Source: Hawksworthiomyces lignivorus (taxonomy: Eukaryota > Ascomycota > Sordariomycetes > Ophiostomatales > Ophiostomataceae). Taken from it: 64,000 bases of DNA. Made by a program: the position numbers and the translations under genes. The stretch covers positions 302,386-366,385 of the forward strand of contig NTMA01000037.1 of NCBI GenBank assembly GCA_002917075.1, read 5' to 3'. The notes under the pieces were generated by a model that saw only the letters and a program-made list of their open reading frames with translations, was not told the origin of the DNA and did not search any database. Below are positions 61,026 through 64,000 of this stretch, one piece after another. Within the stretch, counting starts at the first letter, position 1. Every line of letters starts with the position of its first letter.

Positions 61026-62158
61026 ACAATCAAGAGAACGCAAATGTGATATACACTGCGTTCTGCTTGGGAGCCAAGAAAATAAACACTGACTAGACGT
61101 GCGTGGGTCTCTGGGAATAGGGCGGAAAGATGGGATTGTAGTTCGGTTAATAGCTACAGGAGGACAGGAAGGGAACATCAACGGAAAGGGAAAAAATGCC
61201 TAAGCAAAGAATAGGACAACAAATAAAGGCATACATCTTACATGGGACCTTGCTCAAAGGCAAGAAGAGTATTATTGATTGACTGTACAATGCCCTCTGG
61301 GGTTTTTATTGATGATGAAGAGACACAACGTAACATGACCTCATCACAACATGCTTGGACTATTGACGAGGTTCTTGATTCAAAAACAACAAGGACAATG
61401 CTTAAATACAACCGCAGTCGGCTTTCCTTCTCCTGCTCTCACCTTTGGCCCTCTCCTCTGACCTACACCATCAGCGCCAACTGTCAAACCGTACTCCAAT
61501 ATGTACTTGATGATCCGGGCACGAAGGATAGCAGAGCTCAGTAAACAAAGATACGAGATGATAGATCAAATACTGCTTCTCTTTCGATTTTACATAATGA
61601 TGATCTGAAGATTTTTAATGAAATAACCCAAGACAAAAACAAAAAACAAACAAGCATGTGCTATCCTTGCGCCCGATTGTATATCTATTATGAGGTGTAA
61701 AACAAGAGTAGAGCTGAAACGAGAGGATGGGGAGGAAAACAAACGAGTGGCAAATTGAGACAGGGCGGAACATAGCACCAGTGAAAACCAAACATCCCGC
61801 AAAGAGGCAAAACAAAGTGTGAACAAAGTCTGATGATACTATAAACATAATCAATCATGTACGGCGGGGGGAGGAGAGGCATTAGAGACTTGTTCTTTCG
61901 CTCAAAGGATTTTTTTTGCACTTGGATGCGAGATGGTAAGGAACTAGACTAATATCATGAAGCCTACTAGAGGTGGCAGCAGCTGCTCAAGGCCAGTTAG
62001 ATAAGTCAGAATTCGCGTGAAATGCCGTCGTGATGAATTTCTCTTCTTCCTCGTCTCGAGGCATAGAGGAGGAGGCTTAATGAAAGTCTGCCTTTCGATA
62101 GATAGCGTGCGCCAGAGGTTGGCTGGCTATCAGACGCACACAAAGCTCTGGCAGCCCT
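61026..62158. other. Convergent spacer between DHAD and mannosyltransferase genes
   Basis: A 1.1-kb tail-to-tail region with an AATAAA at 61081-61086 and only short frames. No gene is supported. Confidence 0.6.
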
Positions 62159-63965
62159 TTAAGGGCTGGCCCAGCCGCCGGCAACGTCGACCCATTCAGC
62201 CAGACAGCTGCCCTCCTTGCCCTCAACATCTACAATGTCCGTGTCGCAGCGGCAGCGACAGCCAACGCCGTTCACCTTCGGGTCGTCGAACACGTCCCAG
62301 TACTGGTCCTCCTCGAGGCGTTTACGCTCGTCCAGCGTAGTCTTCTCTAAGAAAGGCGGGCGCGGCAGCTGGCGAGCAGGGGCGTTGGCCGGGCAGTGCT
62401 GGATGGTGGTGTGGCGGTAGCCAAAGTCGCGGAAGTAGTGGATGTCGCGGGGTGCCAGCAAGGCGCCGGCCGCCAGCGAGTGGATGGGGGCGTCACCCCA
62501 CCGCTCCATCCAGAAGCCGCCGCTGCGGTCCATCATCTGGAAGAAGTCCTCGTACTCCTTGCTTCGGAAGAAGCTGAGGCGTGCAATCTCGAAATTGGAC
62601 CAGAAGTGGCACATGTTGTACTTCTCGCCCTCCATGTTCTCCGGGTCGATCTCGGGGAGGCCGTTGCGGGACGAATCGATGCGCAGGATCTCTTCTGGCA
62701 GCGGCGGCTTGTACTTGGGATCATCTTCGGGAAGAGGCTCCTCTTTCTCCGGCTGCGGCTCGACAAACATCTCCCAAAGACCCTTGGAAGTCAAGTTGTT
62801 CATACGCTTGTAGGCGGATGCGTACCGGAACATGTTGGGGACGGTCTCGCGGAGCTCTTTGACGGCAATGGTAAAGCCATATGTTTTGTTTGCTTCGATC
62901 ATCTTCAAAAAAGGATCACTAGACATCAATTGTCAGCAAACATTCCAAAAAAAAGCAAGCGAAGTACATAGTTGGAGCAGCAAATCATAACATCCGCGCC
63001 GAAACTTACTAGGTGATGTCGCAGAAGTACTTGATTTCCGGCTCCAGGCGCCAGTACCACTCGTATTTGGCAAGAATAGGGTGCTTGTAGAAGAAGCTGG
63101 CGGCGTTGTTAGCAAGGACCCGAACGATATCTGCATAGCGTTGTGAGACGTCTGGATGGGGATGCTTACCCTGAGTAAAAGCGGCACATGGAGTGGTAGC
63201 TCTCTAAGCCGCCGTACATGACGGCGGCGTCACCCTGCTTGGCAATGCCTTCCTTGGCGACCTTGGTGTCGATCCAGTCGGGATATCCCCACATGTCTGG
63301 ACCAACCTTGCCAAACTCGACGGACGAAGAGGTATAGTTCCTCACAGTGTCTTTGAAGGTCTGGTTGAAGTCGCCATCGTTGAGGAAGACGTAAGGATAG
63401 TGGTACCACCGATTGAAGTGGCGCTCGATGGATTTCATGGACTGGATGACGCCCTCTAGCTCCTTATTGCGAGCAAGCACCACGAAGGCGGCATTTGCTC
63501 GGGGCTGGCTCGTATCTGGCTCGAGGCAGCCGGTGACGAAAACTTTATCGTGTTCTTCGCTGATTTTGCTGTAAATTTAGAAAAAAGAGTGTGTTAATAG
63601 CATCTAAACTAAATGCGAGAGAGAGAGAGAGATAGAGAGGTGAGACTGAGGACGCTGTAGCCAGTTGAGACTTACCGAATGGAAGGAGGCGCTCCAGCGG
63701 GCATTAATATCCGCCCTGGAGAGCTAGGATGTCTGACGAAGAGCACTAGAATCAAGATGACAACAATGCAAGGAAAGAGAATCACGACACCGAGCGGGAC
63801 GGAGATGCTGGAGTTGCCCTTTAACCGCAGGGGCCGTCGGAAGAAGGCCAGGCGAGCCCACAGTCTGGCGTAGCGCGAGTTGGAGCGGCTCTTGCTGTCG
63901 GCAGACGGCAGCTGCGGCGTTGGGGCCGCGGGAATGAACCTCGATACACGCCGTATGAGATCCAT
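62159..63965 (-). CDS. GT15 alpha-1,2-mannosyltransferase (Kre2/Ktr family)
   Basis: Golgi enzyme that adds alpha-1,2-mannose to N- and O-glycans of secreted and wall proteins, using GDP-mannose. Exons 63676-63965, 63170-63568, 63010-63096 and 62159-62918 (introns 107, 73 and 91 bp) give 511 residues. A type II anchor lies at about 57-77 (VPLGVVILFPCIVVILILVL) after a basic cytosolic tail. GT15 features: ANAAFVVLARNKELEGVIQS, FNRWYHYPYVFLNDG, WYWRLEPEIKYFCDITYDPF restored across two junctions, and YNMCHFWSNFEIA with the conserved acidic residue. A Glu/Pro-rich insertion (about 310-350, containing EPLPEDDPKYKPPLPEE) sets it apart from short Kre2-type members. Which Ktr subgroup it belongs to is unresolved. 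The 5' UTR reaches the window edge. Intron 1 contains a (GA)n run. Confidence 0.94.
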
Positions 63966-64000
63966 GGTCGCGGCCAGGATCAGGCAGAGGGAGGGGGGGG

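Noticed and set aside
59825..61096. 423-codon plus-strand frame overlapping the dehydratase
   Set aside because: Arg/His/Pro-rich out-of-frame translation of a GC-rich exon.
59406..61181. 591-codon minus-strand open frame opposite the dehydratase
   Set aside because: It is a GC-rich shadow of the real gene, with Gly/Ala/Val/Asp-biased low-complexity composition and no motifs.

Overview
The window is nuclear DNA of a filamentous ascomycete, most likely a Sordariomycete and plausibly Hypocreales. Genes carry short introns (about 56-125 bp, a few longer) with GTAAGT-type donors and CTAAC-type branch sites. Exons are GC-rich, while the DNA between genes is AT-rich and full of poly-A/T and pyrimidine tracts. 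The proteins (Crh-type wall glycosidase, GT15 mannosyltransferase, DUF5672, DUF4604, fungal bZIP) are typically fungal. I rebuilt exon structures by hand by joining conserved frames across consensus splice sites. No rRNA, tRNA, CRISPR array or intact transposon was recognised.

Layout: 1-7030 has no recognisable gene. 7031-9588 is a divergent pair: an arsenite methyltransferase (-) and a fungal bZIP regulator (+). 12283-13370 is a DUF5672 membrane protein (+), converging on a PhzF-family protein (-, 13901-14974). 16139-18658 (-) is a large, low-complexity RING protein with SUMO-interaction-like motifs. 18659-26430 is mostly gene-poor, with one candidate membrane protein at 22624 and a cluster of palindromes near 24.7 kb. 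26431-34540 is gene-dense: PRP19 (-), an OHCU decarboxylase (+), COX4 (+), a DUF4604 protein (-) and a membrane-anchored SDR (+). 35071-36760 (-) is a GPI-anchored Crh-type chitin-glucan transglycosylase. Two Myb/SANT proteins (41136-42599 -, and 55094-56417 +) point away from each other across about 12.5 kb without a clear gene. 58687-61025 (+) is a dihydroxy-acid dehydratase paralogue with an 8-nt micro-exon, and 62159-63965 (-) is a GT15 alpha-1,2-mannosyltransferase.

Most genes are housekeeping: splicing, purine catabolism, respiration, wall building and protein mannosylation. The best leads are the arsM/bZIP pair with palindromic promoter elements, the SIM-bearing RING protein as a possible SUMO-targeted ubiquitin ligase, the DHAD paralogue that appears to lack a mitochondrial presequence, the two Myb genes with a very long shared upstream region, and a 10-mer (TACGGAGTAC) present eight times between genes. 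I found no biosynthetic cluster and no multi-gene system that is clearly new.
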